Positions 54,420 to 63,661 of a stretch of DNA of 64,000 nucleotides are shown piece after piece. A program made the position numbers and the translations under genes. The notes beneath the pieces are model-generated. The model saw only the letters and a program-made list of their open reading frames with translations. It was not told the origin of the DNA and searched no databases. Each line of letters begins with the position of its first letter. The stretch's first letter is position 1. Source of the stretch: Planctomycetota bacterium (GTDB lineage Bacteria; Planctomycetota; Phycisphaerae; Sedimentisphaerales; Anaerobacaceae); contig VRUG01000012.1 of NCBI GenBank assembly GCA_019456255.1, positions 38,810 to 102,809 of the forward strand, read 5' to 3'.

Positions 54420-54905
54420 TTATAAGTTTTTTTCCATCCCATTGGATCTAACAGTAACTGTGCCATTTTCCACATTCATATACATATTTCTCGGCGTAGC
54501 TCCTCCGACATCTTCGGCATCGATGAACATACCGTTTTTCCACATAATTTTTCTTAGTGCGAGGTGGTTTCTTTTGCCTATGTCAAATCCTTTTGGCCCT
54601 GAATCCATAGAGGCACCACCAGCGATTTTGATCTTCAATCTTTTTTTGTTTGCGCCCATATCGACCATTTTATCGACGACGATTTTGAGTCCGGTATCAG
54701 CGAACATGAAAGGTTTTTGTTTTGCACATTCAGCATCCATTTTAGAATCCGGCAGCTGATAGTGGAGCATTCCAGCGATATGTGTCGAGGCGTCATATAG
54801 ACAGACGCCGATACATGAACCGAGCGAGTATGTGGTTAAGATGTCGGCATCACTATTGGATACTTTGGCATCTGAAACATGTATTATAATTCTTCTTTTT
54901 GACAT
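54420..54905 (-). CDS. cheD: Chemoreceptor glutamine deamidase
   Basis: 161 aa, normal size. LGSCIGVCLYD (catalytic Cys31), GMLHYQLPDS (His48) and the GGASMDSGPKGFDIGKRN pattern of CheD. Deamidates receptor Gln residues and binds CheC-type phosphatases, which are plentiful here. Directly downstream of cheR. Confidence 0.93.
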   Translation of the reverse strand: MSKRRIIIHVSDAKVSNSDADILTTYSLGSCIGVCLYDASTHIAGMLHYQLPDSKMDAECAKQKPFMFADTGLKIVVDKMVDMGANKKRLKIKIAGGASMDSGPKGFDIGKRNHLALRKIMWKNGMFIDAEDVGGATPRNMYMNVENGTVTVRSNGMEKNL

Positions 54906-54915
54906 AAGTAAATCC

Positions 54916-55764
54916 CTATGGTTTTACGTAAATAGTTGGTTGGATATATTCAAACTTATGCTTGACACCCGTAAGTGATTCAGAATGTCCGGTGAAAAGT
55001 ATTCCTCCTGAATCAAGCAGGTCCCAGAATCGGTTTATAAGTTTTTCCTGTGTAGCTTTATCGAAGTAGATCATAACGTTTCGGCAGAAGATGAAATCGA
55101 TGGGTCCTTTTAGAGGCCATTCTTTTATTAGATTTAGATATTTAAAAATAACAACATCTTTCAAGAGATGATTGGCTTCAAAAGTTTTTTGTCTTCTGGT
55201 TCCATTTATCAGGAGGTATTTTTGTTTTTGCATTTGACTTACGGGATTGGTGCGTTTAGCATCGTAGATGCCGTCTTTTGCGATTTCGAGCATACTTGTT
55301 GAGATGTCAGTAGCGAGTACTTTGACGTTCCATCTTCCGAGTCCCTGAATAGCATCGAGTAGTGTTATTGCTATTGAGTATGGTTCTTCTCCTGAAGAGC
55401 ATCCAGCACTCCACGCTCTGATTTTGAAGTTGGATTTTTTTCTTTTTTTGCTTATCAATGCTGGCAGGAATTTTTCTTTCAGGAATTGGAAATGCTGTAC
55501 TTCTCTAAAGAAGCTTGTGAGGTTTGTGCTTAGGGCATCAATGAGTACTGAGAATTCTCTTCCGGTATGGTCGCTGAGGACGTTTCTCATGTATTCCGGG
55601 AAAGTTTTAAATTTTGCGACCCGCAGTCTTTTTGCAAGTCTAGCTCTTACGAGTTCTTTTTTGCCATCGTGCAGATTAATTCCACAATGTTCGTAGACGA
55701 GATTACTGATTTTTCTAAAATCTCTATCAGTTAAGACCAGGTTTTGTAATAATGCTTCATTCAT
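54916..55764 (-). CDS. cheR: Chemotaxis protein methyltransferase
   Basis: 282 aa. N-terminal all-helical domain (FRKISNLVYEHCGINL) and SAM-dependent domain (RAWSAGCSSGEEPYSIAITL, DIFYRNVMIYF-like segment DFIFCRNVMIYFDK). Methylates receptor Glu. Eight bases separate it from the CheA C-terminal gene. Confidence 0.96.
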   Translation of the reverse strand: MNEALLQNLVLTDRDFRKISNLVYEHCGINLHDGKKELVRARLAKRLRVAKFKTFPEYMRNVLSDHTGREFSVLIDALSTNLTSFFREVQHFQFLKEKFLPALISKKRKKSNFKIRAWSAGCSSGEEPYSIAITLLDAIQGLGRWNVKVLATDISTSMLEIAKDGIYDAKRTNPVSQMQKQKYLLINGTRRQKTFEANHLLKDVVIFKYLNLIKEWPLKGPIDFIFCRNVMIYFDKATQEKLINRFWDLLDSGGILFTGHSESLTGVKHKFEYIQPTIYVKP

Positions 55765-55771
55765 TTTTTAA

Positions 55772-57031
55772 TCAGTTCCAAGCCAGGTCCATTAGTCCTG
55801 GCACATCGCAAATAAGGCTTATTTTTCCATCACCCATGATAGCTCCTCCCGAGATACCTGGTACAGTTCCCATACCTTCACCGAGGTTTTTAATAACAAT
55901 CTGCTGTTGCCCGAGCAGTTCATCAACGAGGAAGCAGCATTTTTTATTGTCTTCTTCAACGATAACGAGCAGTGCCTGTGTCGGGTCCTGTGTATTTGGT
56001 GTCGTATTGAATAGTTTATAAAGTCTTACGAGAGGTATTAGCTGTCCTCGAACGATGACCATTTCACCTTTATTTTGTACAGAAGAAAGTTGTTCAGCGG
56101 TAGGTCTGAAGCTTTCAATTATTGAGTTTATTGGGATGATATATCGTTCTGGACCAATAGTAACAATTTGTCCGTCGATAATAGCGAGCGTTAATGGCAT
56201 TCGAATAATAAAAGTTGTTCCTTTTCCGGTTTCAGAAGTGATCTCGACCTTTCCTTTCAGTGATTCGATATTCTTTTTGACTACATCCATCCCTACTCCT
56301 CTGCCAGAAACAGTTGTGATGGTTTTGGCAGTAGAGAGCCCTGCGTGGAAGATGAGTTTACAAATTTCATCATCGGAGAGTTCCTGTTTTTCATCGACGA
56401 GGCCGTTTGTGATAGCTTTTTTTAGGATACTTTCCTTATTTAGTCCTCTTCCATCATCTTTAACTTCAATGATGATATGTCCTGCCTGATGATAGGCCTT
56501 GAGTTCGATTTTTCCGATGGGGTCCTTATCAGTTTTTGCACGTTCTTCGGCAGTTTCCATGCCGTGGTCGACGGAATTTCTTATCATGTGTACAAGTGGG
56601 TCGGCAATTTTGTCGACGATACTCCGGTCAAGTTCAGTTTCTTCGCCGACAGTGACGAAGTTGACAGCTTTGTCGGCTTTTCTTGAGAGATCCCTGACGA
56701 GTCTTGCCATTTTCTGGAAGACTCCTTGAATAGGTACCATTCTCATGGACATTGAAAGTTCCTGGAGTTCTCGTACGATTTTTCCCTGGTGATTAATTTT
56801 TCCTTTTATGCTATGGTCAGAAGCGAGCTTAGTGCTTATTTCTTCAGCTACCATTAATTGGGCGATGACCAGTTCGCCAGCCATATTAATCAGATTGTCG
56901 AGTCGTTCGGTACTGACTTTAATTTTTTCATCTATGGTAGTAGCTCTTCTGTTTGTTCCGGTTCTGCGTTCAGGTCCCTCGTAAGGCTGCTGTGAACATC
57001 TTCTGTCTGGTCTATCGTCTATCTCTTCCAT
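55772..57031 (-). CDS. cheA: CheA C-terminal portion (dimerisation, kinase, CheW-like)
   Basis: 419 aa: short linker (PYEGPERRTGTNRR), P3 dimerisation helices (VSTERLDNLINMAGELVIAQ), P4 ATPase with N-box HMIRNSVDHGME, G1 KDDGRGL, G2 GRGVGMDVVKKNI, and P5 CheW-like domain (DGQIVTIGPERYIIPINSIIE). It lacks the phospho-His domain, which is in the previous ORF in another frame, overlapping by 20 nt. Only a weak ribosome-binding site precedes this ATG. Confidence 0.88.
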   Translation of the reverse strand: MEEIDDRPDRRCSQQPYEGPERRTGTNRRATTIDEKIKVSTERLDNLINMAGELVIAQLMVAEEISTKLASDHSIKGKINHQGKIVRELQELSMSMRMVPIQGVFQKMARLVRDLSRKADKAVNFVTVGEETELDRSIVDKIADPLVHMIRNSVDHGMETAEERAKTDKDPIGKIELKAYHQAGHIIIEVKDDGRGLNKESILKKAITNGLVDEKQELSDDEICKLIFHAGLSTAKTITTVSGRGVGMDVVKKNIESLKGKVEITSETGKGTTFIIRMPLTLAIIDGQIVTIGPERYIIPINSIIESFRPTAEQLSSVQNKGEMVIVRGQLIPLVRLYKLFNTTPNTQDPTQALLVIVEEDNKKCCFLVDELLGQQQIVIKNLGEGMGTVPGISGGAIMGDGKISLICDVPGLMDLAWN

Positions 57032-57971
57032 CCCATGTTTCCGTAGACTGCTGCTGAGATTCCTGTTTTTGTTGCGGCTCTATCTGCTCATCTTGCTGGG
57101 GTTGCTCAACTTGCTCTGTTTGTTGTATCTGTTCTGGTTGCTGTTGCTTTGTATCAGGCAGTTTTTCCCCAGTCAGAGCAGCTTGTAATCTTTCCATCAG
57201 TTGCTCGAGTCCATCGTGTGCGGGCACAGGCTTTTCAGATTCGATAGAATCTTTTAGTTCAGCAATCATTTTCTTTAGCGCGTCAAGAGATTCAAAAGTC
57301 ACGTCGGTATTATTCCCAGCGAGCGTCAGTTCATCTTTTCTTGCAAGGTCAAGTAGATTTTCGGCAAAGTGAGCGAGTGAACTTACGCTGGTGAGATTTA
57401 AGAAGCCGGCCATTCCTTTTATGGTGTGGAAAGCTCTGAAGATGAGATTGATAGCTTCTTTGTCTTCAGGGTCCTTTTCAAGGTCAAGCAGTCCAGTTTC
57501 AGCGGTTTCAATGTGTTCAGTAGATTCTGCGATGAAGTCTAATACGAGTGGTACGTCATCCTCAGGTATGACAGTTTGCTCGTTTTTGGTTTCTGTGTTT
57601 TCGCCATCAGTTTTTTCTGGTTTTTCTTCTTCATCTTCTTCCGGTATTTGCAATTGCTCGGAGACGGATTGCAGTTTTGCGATATCGTCGGACATTTTCT
57701 TAAGAGCTTCGGCGTAGTCTTCGGTTTGTTTATTGAGGATTTTTTCGATGAGGTCAAGCGAGTCAGTGGTTGAGTTTTTTGCTTGTTCCAGTATTTCGGC
57801 AGGGGCGTTTTTGGTTTCGTCGAGGATAGTTTTTATTTGGTCGAATATTTTTTGTAGACTGTCTACCTCAGACAAGTCATCCGGACTTATCATAATTATA
57901 GCCGAAGCGGCTTGCTCTATGAGTCCTATAAGTAAATCATTCCGTTGCATATCTTCCTCGTTTTTGTCCAA
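57012..57971 (-). CDS. cheA: CheA N-terminal portion (Hpt/P1)
   Basis: 319 aa ending WDGRDRR*. An N-terminal helical region (1-110), an acidic linker, and the P1 Hpt domain at about 140-250 with FRAFHTIKGMAGFL (His182), then a Gln-rich linker (QQQPEQIQQTEQVEQ). The stop at 57012 falls inside the region where a one-base shift would join WDGRDRR to the DRPDRRCSQQPYEGPERR of the next ORF. Either a true split CheA or a frameshifted single gene. Confidence 0.88.
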   Translation of the reverse strand: MDKNEEDMQRNDLLIGLIEQAASAIIMISPDDLSEVDSLQKIFDQIKTILDETKNAPAEILEQAKNSTTDSLDLIEKILNKQTEDYAEALKKMSDDIAKLQSVSEQLQIPEEDEEEKPEKTDGENTETKNEQTVIPEDDVPLVLDFIAESTEHIETAETGLLDLEKDPEDKEAINLIFRAFHTIKGMAGFLNLTSVSSLAHFAENLLDLARKDELTLAGNNTDVTFESLDALKKMIAELKDSIESEKPVPAHDGLEQLMERLQAALTGEKLPDTKQQQPEQIQQTEQVEQPQQDEQIEPQQKQESQQQSTETWDGRDRR

Positions 57972-58121
57972 ATAAGTATCATCCTTGTTATTCTAATCGC
58001 ACAGGTATTTCGACAGTTATTGAGGGTGGATGTATTTCGGAAAGTACCTGATTTTGTAGTTTGTAAATAGCATGAGAACTGTGTCAAAGAATTAGCTGGG
58101 TGACATTTTTTGATTAAGAGA

Positions 58122-59612
58122 TTATGCCAAAGCTGGGGCTTGAGGTGTGGTACCAACGGTTGAGAAGTTTGGATTATTCGTTAGTGCTTTGAAGACATCG
58201 AAGACGGTGACTATTCCTATAGCTTTTCCTGATTCGTCTGTTACCGGCAGGCATCGGTTTCCAAATTGTCTCATAGTATCCATGATAACGTTTAGTGTTG
58301 TGTCAGGTTTTATGGTTTTGACAGGTCTTGTCATAATCCATTTAATTTTAATTTGCAAAGTGGCATCATCAAGTGGTCTTCTCCATTTTGCAAAGATGGG
58401 TTTCAAATATGGGCTGACAGCACCATTTAGGTCAGATTTTGATATGATACCCTCTGGTATCTGGTCTTTCCCTATGAGTATATATCCTGCATCGGCTTTT
58501 TGCATATTAGTAAGGGTTTGCTGAACGCTGTCTTCGGCGGTTCCCCAGACGATTTGCGTTTGCATTAGTTCATTTGCAGTCAGATTTGAAGGTATTAGTG
58601 TATTTTCGCCTGGTAAATCAGCTGGCGACTGTGCCATTTTTTGAATTGTTTCCGAGACGTTAGCTTCTGGGGTTTCTTCTTTTGTCTCAGCGTTGGCAGT
58701 AGCGGCAGGCTCTTCTGTTTCGGTGGTTTCTTCTTTTGCCTCAGCGTCGGCAGTAGCGGCAGGCTCTTCTGTTTCTGCGGTTTCTTCTTTTGTCTCAGCG
58801 TCGGCAGGAGCGGCAGGCTCTTCTGTTTCGGTGGTTTCTTCTTTTGTCTTTGTATCTTCAGGAGCGGCAGGTTCTTTGGCTTCTGCGGTTTCTTCTTTTG
58901 CCTCTGTATCGGCAGGAGCAGCAGGTTCTGAAACGACATCAGGCTCTGTCGTGTCTTCGGTTTTTTCTTCTTCTACGGTGTCAGTGGTATCTTCTGCAGC
59001 AGGTTGTTCATCTTCAGTTTCAGGTTTTTTATCGAAGATTGATTTTGGGAATGCGACGCCGCAATTAAAAGGCTGGTAGGAACCGATAGTGATTTCGTAA
59101 GGAATGAAAAGCAGTTCTTCGCTGGAATCAAGTTGAATGCTTTCCTCGGGTTTGCCCCATGGATTTCCAATGAAAGTGTTAGTTTGCGTGAAGTGGCCAT
59201 GTCCTTCGAGATTTTCCCGGAAGATTCTGTCCCATGAACCTACGAGTAGATTTCCCATCTCTCTGATGGAATCACTCAGATTTTCGGCTTCTGATTCCGA
59301 GCCTTTCTTTGCCATCTCGATAATTCTTTTCTCTGGTAGCATTACGACGATGCCCGAGAGTGTAAAGGTTCCAGCTTTATCAAAGATGAGATAGAAAACG
59401 CCGTTTAAAGCGCCTTCGGTTTTTACTGTATTAACGGCGGCAAATTTTTTGAAGGTTTTTTTAAGTCCGTTTACATCTAGATTTGTGAATTGCTGCTGGG
59501 TACACTCCATTTTAATGTCGAACATACCGCTAATATCTTCACAGAAAGTTTCAAGGGATTCTGTTGCAAGTTCAATGATTTCGAATTCAAGTTCTGTTTG
59601 TGCTTCAGGCAT
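58122..59612 (-). CDS. CheC-like domain fused to tandem repeats and paired CBS domains
   Basis: 496 aa. Residues 1-200 are CheC/CheX-like with DSIREMGNLLVG (Glu118, Asn121). Residues about 230-320 are five 18-residue units of the PAAPADAETKEETTETEE type (54-bp DNA repeats at about 58685-58925). Residues about 355-490 are two CBS domains (LIGKDQIPEGIISKSDL; IMTRPVKTIKPDTTLNVIMD ... CLPVTDESGKAIGIVTVFDVF), which bind adenine nucleotides. This would link chemotaxis phosphatase activity to energy state. I know no named family with this order. Confidence 0.85.
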   Translation of the reverse strand: MPEAQTELEFEIIELATESLETFCEDISGMFDIKMECTQQQFTNLDVNGLKKTFKKFAAVNTVKTEGALNGVFYLIFDKAGTFTLSGIVVMLPEKRIIEMAKKGSESEAENLSDSIREMGNLLVGSWDRIFRENLEGHGHFTQTNTFIGNPWGKPEESIQLDSSEELLFIPYEITIGSYQPFNCGVAFPKSIFDKKPETEDEQPAAEDTTDTVEEEKTEDTTEPDVVSEPAAPADTEAKEETAEAKEPAAPEDTKTKEETTETEEPAAPADAETKEETAETEEPAATADAEAKEETTETEEPAATANAETKEETPEANVSETIQKMAQSPADLPGENTLIPSNLTANELMQTQIVWGTAEDSVQQTLTNMQKADAGYILIGKDQIPEGIISKSDLNGAVSPYLKPIFAKWRRPLDDATLQIKIKWIMTRPVKTIKPDTTLNVIMDTMRQFGNRCLPVTDESGKAIGIVTVFDVFKALTNNPNFSTVGTTPQAPALA

Positions 59613-59647
59613 AGATATTTTTCTTTTTTTGTAACAATCTTTTTAAA

Positions 59648-60130
59648 TTATTTTTCACTTTCTCTGTATAGCAAAGAGAATTGTGCGGTATATTCATCTT
59701 CGATATTAACAGTGACAGTGATTTTATTTTCACCATCACATAAATTGCTTTCAAGTTGTCGTCCTGTAACAACGGATGGGATTGATACAGCGAGTTTTTC
59801 GATTCCATGTTGTACTCTGGACTTTATACTTCCCATGACCATATTAGCGACTTCACCGATAGCATCGCAAATATCTTCTTCTGAGATATCATCTGTGGCG
59901 TCAATGCCGAGCATATTTGTAGCGATAGCTTTTGCGGCAGGTAGTCCGCAGAAAATAGACAAACATCCTTCGAGTGTGCCGGTGAAAGTAATTGAACCAA
60001 GTAAAGTCAATTCATCAATTGTCTGTTCTGGTTCAGAAGCATTTTCGATATCCATAAAGATCATGGTTTCAAAAACTTCTTTCGCGGCTTCGAGTAAAAC
60101 CCCATCAAACACAGCCTGGTCGACGCTCAT
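59648..60130 (-). CDS. cheX: Chemotaxis phosphatase
   Basis: 160 aa CheX-type with the EDICDAIGEVANMVMG motif (Glu93, Asn96). Dephosphorylates CheY-P. It lies second in the operon after cheY. Confidence 0.9.
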   Translation of the reverse strand: MSVDQAVFDGVLLEAAKEVFETMIFMDIENASEPEQTIDELTLLGSITFTGTLEGCLSIFCGLPAAKAIATNMLGIDATDDISEEDICDAIGEVANMVMGSIKSRVQHGIEKLAVSIPSVVTGRQLESNLCDGENKITVTVNIEDEYTAQFSLLYRESEK

Positions 60131-60189
60131 AGTAAGTTTCCTTTAACTTAACGTTAACATTTTTTAAGGTCATGCATTAACAATTTTTG

Positions 60190-60564
60190 TTAGTTCATGA
60201 ATGGCGCCAGTTTTTCCTGGAATTTTTCAGGAGTAAACGGTTTTGTGATATATCCGTTGGCCCCGTTTGCAAGCAAGTCGTCAATAATTTCCTGTGAACT
60301 TTCAGTTGAGACCATAACAATCTTGGTATCATCACATGACGGCAATTCACGCACTTTCTTAACCAGTTCAGATCCGCTCATTTCGGGCATATTAATGTCG
60401 CATAGCATGATCTCGACAGGTTCGGCGTTTAGTTTTTCGAGTGCTTCATTGCCGTTTCCTGCTTCTTCAGTTCTGCTGAACTCAAGTCCCGACATCCTAA
60501 CAGTTCTCATGATAATTTTTCTCATTGTCGCTGAGTCATCTACAATCATTAGTGATTTAGCCAT
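60190..60564 (-). CDS. cheY: Chemotaxis response regulator
   Basis: 124-aa single receiver: Asp9/Asp10, phospho-Asp56 (LCDINMPEMSG), Ser86 (VSTES), Lys108 (YITKPFTPE). First gene of the che operon. Binds the flagellar switch when phosphorylated. Confidence 0.95.
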   Translation of the reverse strand: MAKSLMIVDDSATMRKIIMRTVRMSGLEFSRTEEAGNGNEALEKLNAEPVEIMLCDINMPEMSGSELVKKVRELPSCDDTKIVMVSTESSQEIIDDLLANGANGYITKPFTPEKFQEKLAPFMN

Positions 60565-60679
60565 AATAGATATCCCTTACTTTAATTTTGGTTACCAAGT
60601 TAGGTACTTGTACAAACAAAGTTCCATAGTTTTTTTCGTACCAATCGGGGTAAAGCTTAAGTATTTAGGCTAATTTTAT

Positions 60680-60687
60680 TTATCGGC
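60680..60687 (-). promoter_or_regulatory. Possible FliA (sigma28) -10 box of the che operon
   Basis: GCCGATAA on the minus strand, the exact FliA -10 consensus, 116 bp before cheY. A matching TAAA -35 box is not clear at the right distance, so this is a half-site. 60565-60679 holds no gene. Confidence 0.35.
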
Positions 60688-60801
60688 GGTTTGGGGAGCA
60701 TAGCTGTATATGGTTTTTTTGTATTCTCAGGAAAGGTTAGGGTGATATTGATGATATTGTCAAATATTGCTTATTTTAGGGTTTTTAGGTTTGTAAATGA
60801 C

Positions 60802-60828
60802 TTAAGTTAAGGGTTTTAGGCTCGATAA
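60802..60828 (+). promoter_or_regulatory. FliA-like (sigma28) promoter of the LuxR-type gene
   Basis: TTAAGTT, 11-nt spacer, GCTCGATAA. The enterobacterial FliA consensus is TAAAGTTT-N11-GCCGATAA: same spacing, one mismatch in each box core. It is 80 bp before the start of the regulator gene and divergent from the che operon. Confidence 0.5.
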
Positions 60829-60907
60829 GTAAATTCGAGAAGCGGCGTAGGGAGTTATTTTAGGCCAAAAAGTTGTTTTGTGAAAAGTTTATTTGGAGAA
60901 AACGGTA

Positions 60908-61273
60908 ATGGCCGATAAAGCGGAACTCCTGGATAGATACGTATCTGCGTTTGCAAGGGATGGAGAAAGTAAATCCTGCCAAGAGGAGTCGGGTTCCAAT
61001 AAGAATAGTAACAGCGGTTTGGATACCGCTAAGCTTGACAGCTTGTTAGAGAAAACACTTTTAAAAGGTATGGGGGCGGCCAAATCATTGACCAAACGCG
61101 AGAGTGAGATTTTGCGGTTAATTGTATCAGGTATGACCAACAAGGAGATAGCCCGAAAGCTTTGCCGAGCTCAGCGCACAGTGGAATATCATCGAAACCG
61201 CTTAATGTGTAAGCTTAAGACCCGCAATATGGCAGAGTTGGTCAAATGCGCGATTTCTATGGGGATGTGTTAG
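60908..61273 (+). CDS. LuxR-type (GerE) HTH regulator
   Basis: 121 aa from ATG 60908 (GGAG 60895-60898 upstream; an in-frame TTG at 60893 overlaps that site). About 60 residues of polar leader, then the LuxR HTH: LTKRESEILRLIVSGMTNKEIARKLCRAQRTVEYHRNRLMCKL. No receiver domain. With the FliA-like promoter, a motility-linked role is likely but unproved. Confidence 0.85.
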   Translation: MADKAELLDRYVSAFARDGESKSCQEESGSNKNSNSGLDTAKLDSLLEKTLLKGMGAAKSLTKRESEILRLIVSGMTNKEIARKLCRAQRTVEYHRNRLMCKLKTRNMAELVKCAISMGMC

Positions 61274-61547
61274 TATCAGAGATATTTGATGGTGTTGCAT
61301 AGTGTTTGAAGTCATTTTCTGTGTTATTTTGTCACTCTCTATTGTTATAGTATCTAAATCAAATCAGGTAGTTTCATCAGTAATGCAAATCTTTATAATC
61401 AGCGTAAAAAGGCATCTTAGGGAAAACCCTTGTTTTGTTACTTAAAAACAGATTAATCCGTTTTGAGACATGGTCGACAAAGGCTCAAAGGGTGAGGGTT
61501 ATGGAGTAAGAGGTCTATAAACGGATTTAATATTGAGAGAAAATATA

Positions 61548-63002
61548 ATGAGCAATGTTAAACTTTCCACTAAGTTATCGTGCAGCTTTGGTGTTATGGT
61601 ACTGCTTTTGTTTGGTGTTGCTGCATTTTATCATTTTTCAATAAACTCATCGACCTCTGATTTAAATGATCTAATGGAGAGGGAGGTGTCATTATCTCAT
61701 CATGCAGGGCGAGTTGAGGCTTTGGTGTTTGAATGCCGCAGAAATGAGAAGGATTTTTCAGCTTCACAATGACGAGGGATATGTTGAGAAGTGGAATGAA
61801 AATATTAGAGAGTTGAAATCGCAAGCAGAGAAAGTGGTTAGTCTTGCCAATGGTTGTGGTCAAAAGTCATTGGCGAGTAAGGCATCTGAAATAATAAGCG
61901 ATGCAGATATTTATGCGAGGAATTTTCGCAAGGTTGTACGGGTAAGTAAAAAGTGGGGTTTTGATAAAGTTTCTGGTTTGCAGGGTAAGTTTGCAGCGGC
62001 CAGCGAAGAGCTTTTGAATCATGCAAAGGGTTATGACGCAGATGCTTTATACCGGATATTTTTGATAATGCATCGTAACGAGAAGGATTTTATGAAGAGC
62101 CATTCTGATGAAGCCAAATCAAAATTCATGTCGAGCGCTGAGAAGTATAAAAAGTTTTTGTTAGCAAGTAGTTGCGTCCAGGCATCCAAAGACGTTTAGG
62201 CTAAAACTTTAAAGTCATATGCAATGGCCTTTATGGGCTATGTGGATAATTTAGAGAAATTGCAGGCAGAGAGTTTAAGGGCGTCGTCAGATGTTTTCGA
62301 GGTGTATATTGATAGTATAGGCACGGAGGAGCTAAGAGAGAAGTATTATGGAATAATGCTTAACGCTGCAGGTGACATGGAAGCTGCGATTAATAGTGTA
62401 TATGTTTCCGGGATTCGTGGTTTGGCGGCAGAGATACGTAAACATGAAAAGAATTATATGCTTGACGGCGATGAGTCACATGTTGCGGCAGCTTGTGAAT
62501 CGGTTAGTAATTTTGTTGAGGCGTTTGAAAACTCCAAAGTGGAGTCGGAGTATGTTTGTGACGTCAGGCAGGCATCAAGAGTTTATAAATGTGCCCTTGC
62601 CGCATTGGCGGCAGAAGATAAGAAGATTAGTGATTATAGTTTAAAGATAGAAGAATCGGCCTGTGAGATGGAGCCCATAGCAGCGTCTATCGCATCAACA
62701 GTACTAAAGAGGTCGGAGTCTCGGGGAGCTGTGGTTGAACAAGCCAGGAGTTTTGAGTTATAGCAGCGTGTGTTGCTGTTTGTGCAATTATAATCGGTAT
62801 AATTCTTAGTATGATAGTGACACGTGGAATAATCAGGCGTGTTCGTAATACTGTTGCTGGTGTGAAGCGTTCATTGTTTGCCTCTGGTCAGGCATCAGTG
62901 ACCAATGTTCGTAGAACAGCAATGGGGGTGGATTCAACGCCTTTGGCAAGCCAGGCTAATACTCAGACCTCCAAGAGGGTCTACAAACCGATTAGTAGAT
63001 AA
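61548..63002 (+). pseudogene. Decayed HBM-type chemoreceptor lacking the signalling domain
   Basis: Fragments in different frames rebuild one receptor: TM1 (CSFGVMVLLLFGVAAFYHF), a helical bimodular (HBM) ligand domain marked by RRNEKDF, MHRNEKDF and RKHEKNY, and TM2 (CVAVCAIIIGIILSMIVTRGII), then about 50 residues ending at 63002. Lesions: a one-base frameshift at the T5 run near 61754-61759, an in-frame TAG at 62197-62199, and another frameshift near 62755-62763. HAMP and methyl-accepting domains are absent. The first start is ATG 61548. Confidence 0.88.
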
Positions 63003-63211
63003 GTTAGTCTCCATTTTCTTGATATGTTTTTTACCAGTAAAGATGAATTGTATGAGTTTTAGTCCTATAAGTTTTTAGTCTGATTTTTTAATGCGTATTT
63101 TGAGTTGTTGGGGTTTGTTTAGCATGGTAGTTGCTGAAAGTGTAGTGCTATTATGTCGATATCTTATTGGTGGGAAAAATGGATTTTTAACTTTAACTGG
63201 AATGTGCGTTT

Positions 63212-63628
63212 ATGAAGACAGATACAGATAAAAGATTGTGGGCAATTAGCGTTAGTGTTGTTATTGGTCTTGTATTGATATGGTTTTCGACATCGACTCA
63301 TGGCGTGGAGAAGACCTATGATGTTGGTATTTACTCAGTGCCTGAGCAAAGAACTGATGCAGCTCGTGCGATAGACGCATATGAACGTGTGATGCAGCGT
63401 CTTATGAGGCTGATAGAGAAGAATTTTGGCGGTGTTAATTTTGCAGTCAAAGAGGCTAACCAGAAGCTTGATTCTATCAGGCATGAGTTGGCCGATTTGT
63501 CTAATCGTTTAGCTCGTATAGAAAGTGCACTTAATATTAAGGCGTCACCAAAAGCGTGTTCGGTCGCAAAGGATGAAAAACAAGAGGAACAGGACGAGGC
63601 AGTGCCTTTGCCTGAAACGCTTGAGTGA
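63212..63628 (+). CDS. Single-TM protein with coiled coil
   Basis: 138 aa. A membrane or signal segment at about 9-26 (LWAISVSVVIGLVLIWFS), then a long coiled-coil (AIDAYERVMQRLMRLIEKNF ... EANQKLDSIRHELADLSNRLARIESAL) and an acidic tail. No family recognised. The next gene starts 34 bp later, so the two may be in one operon. Confidence 0.65.
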   Translation: MKTDTDKRLWAISVSVVIGLVLIWFSTSTHGVEKTYDVGIYSVPEQRTDAARAIDAYERVMQRLMRLIEKNFGGVNFAVKEANQKLDSIRHELADLSNRLARIESALNIKASPKACSVAKDEKQEEQDEAVPLPETLE

Positions 63629-63661
63629 GTTTATAGAGTTTTTTTTAAAAGAGGGTGCTGA

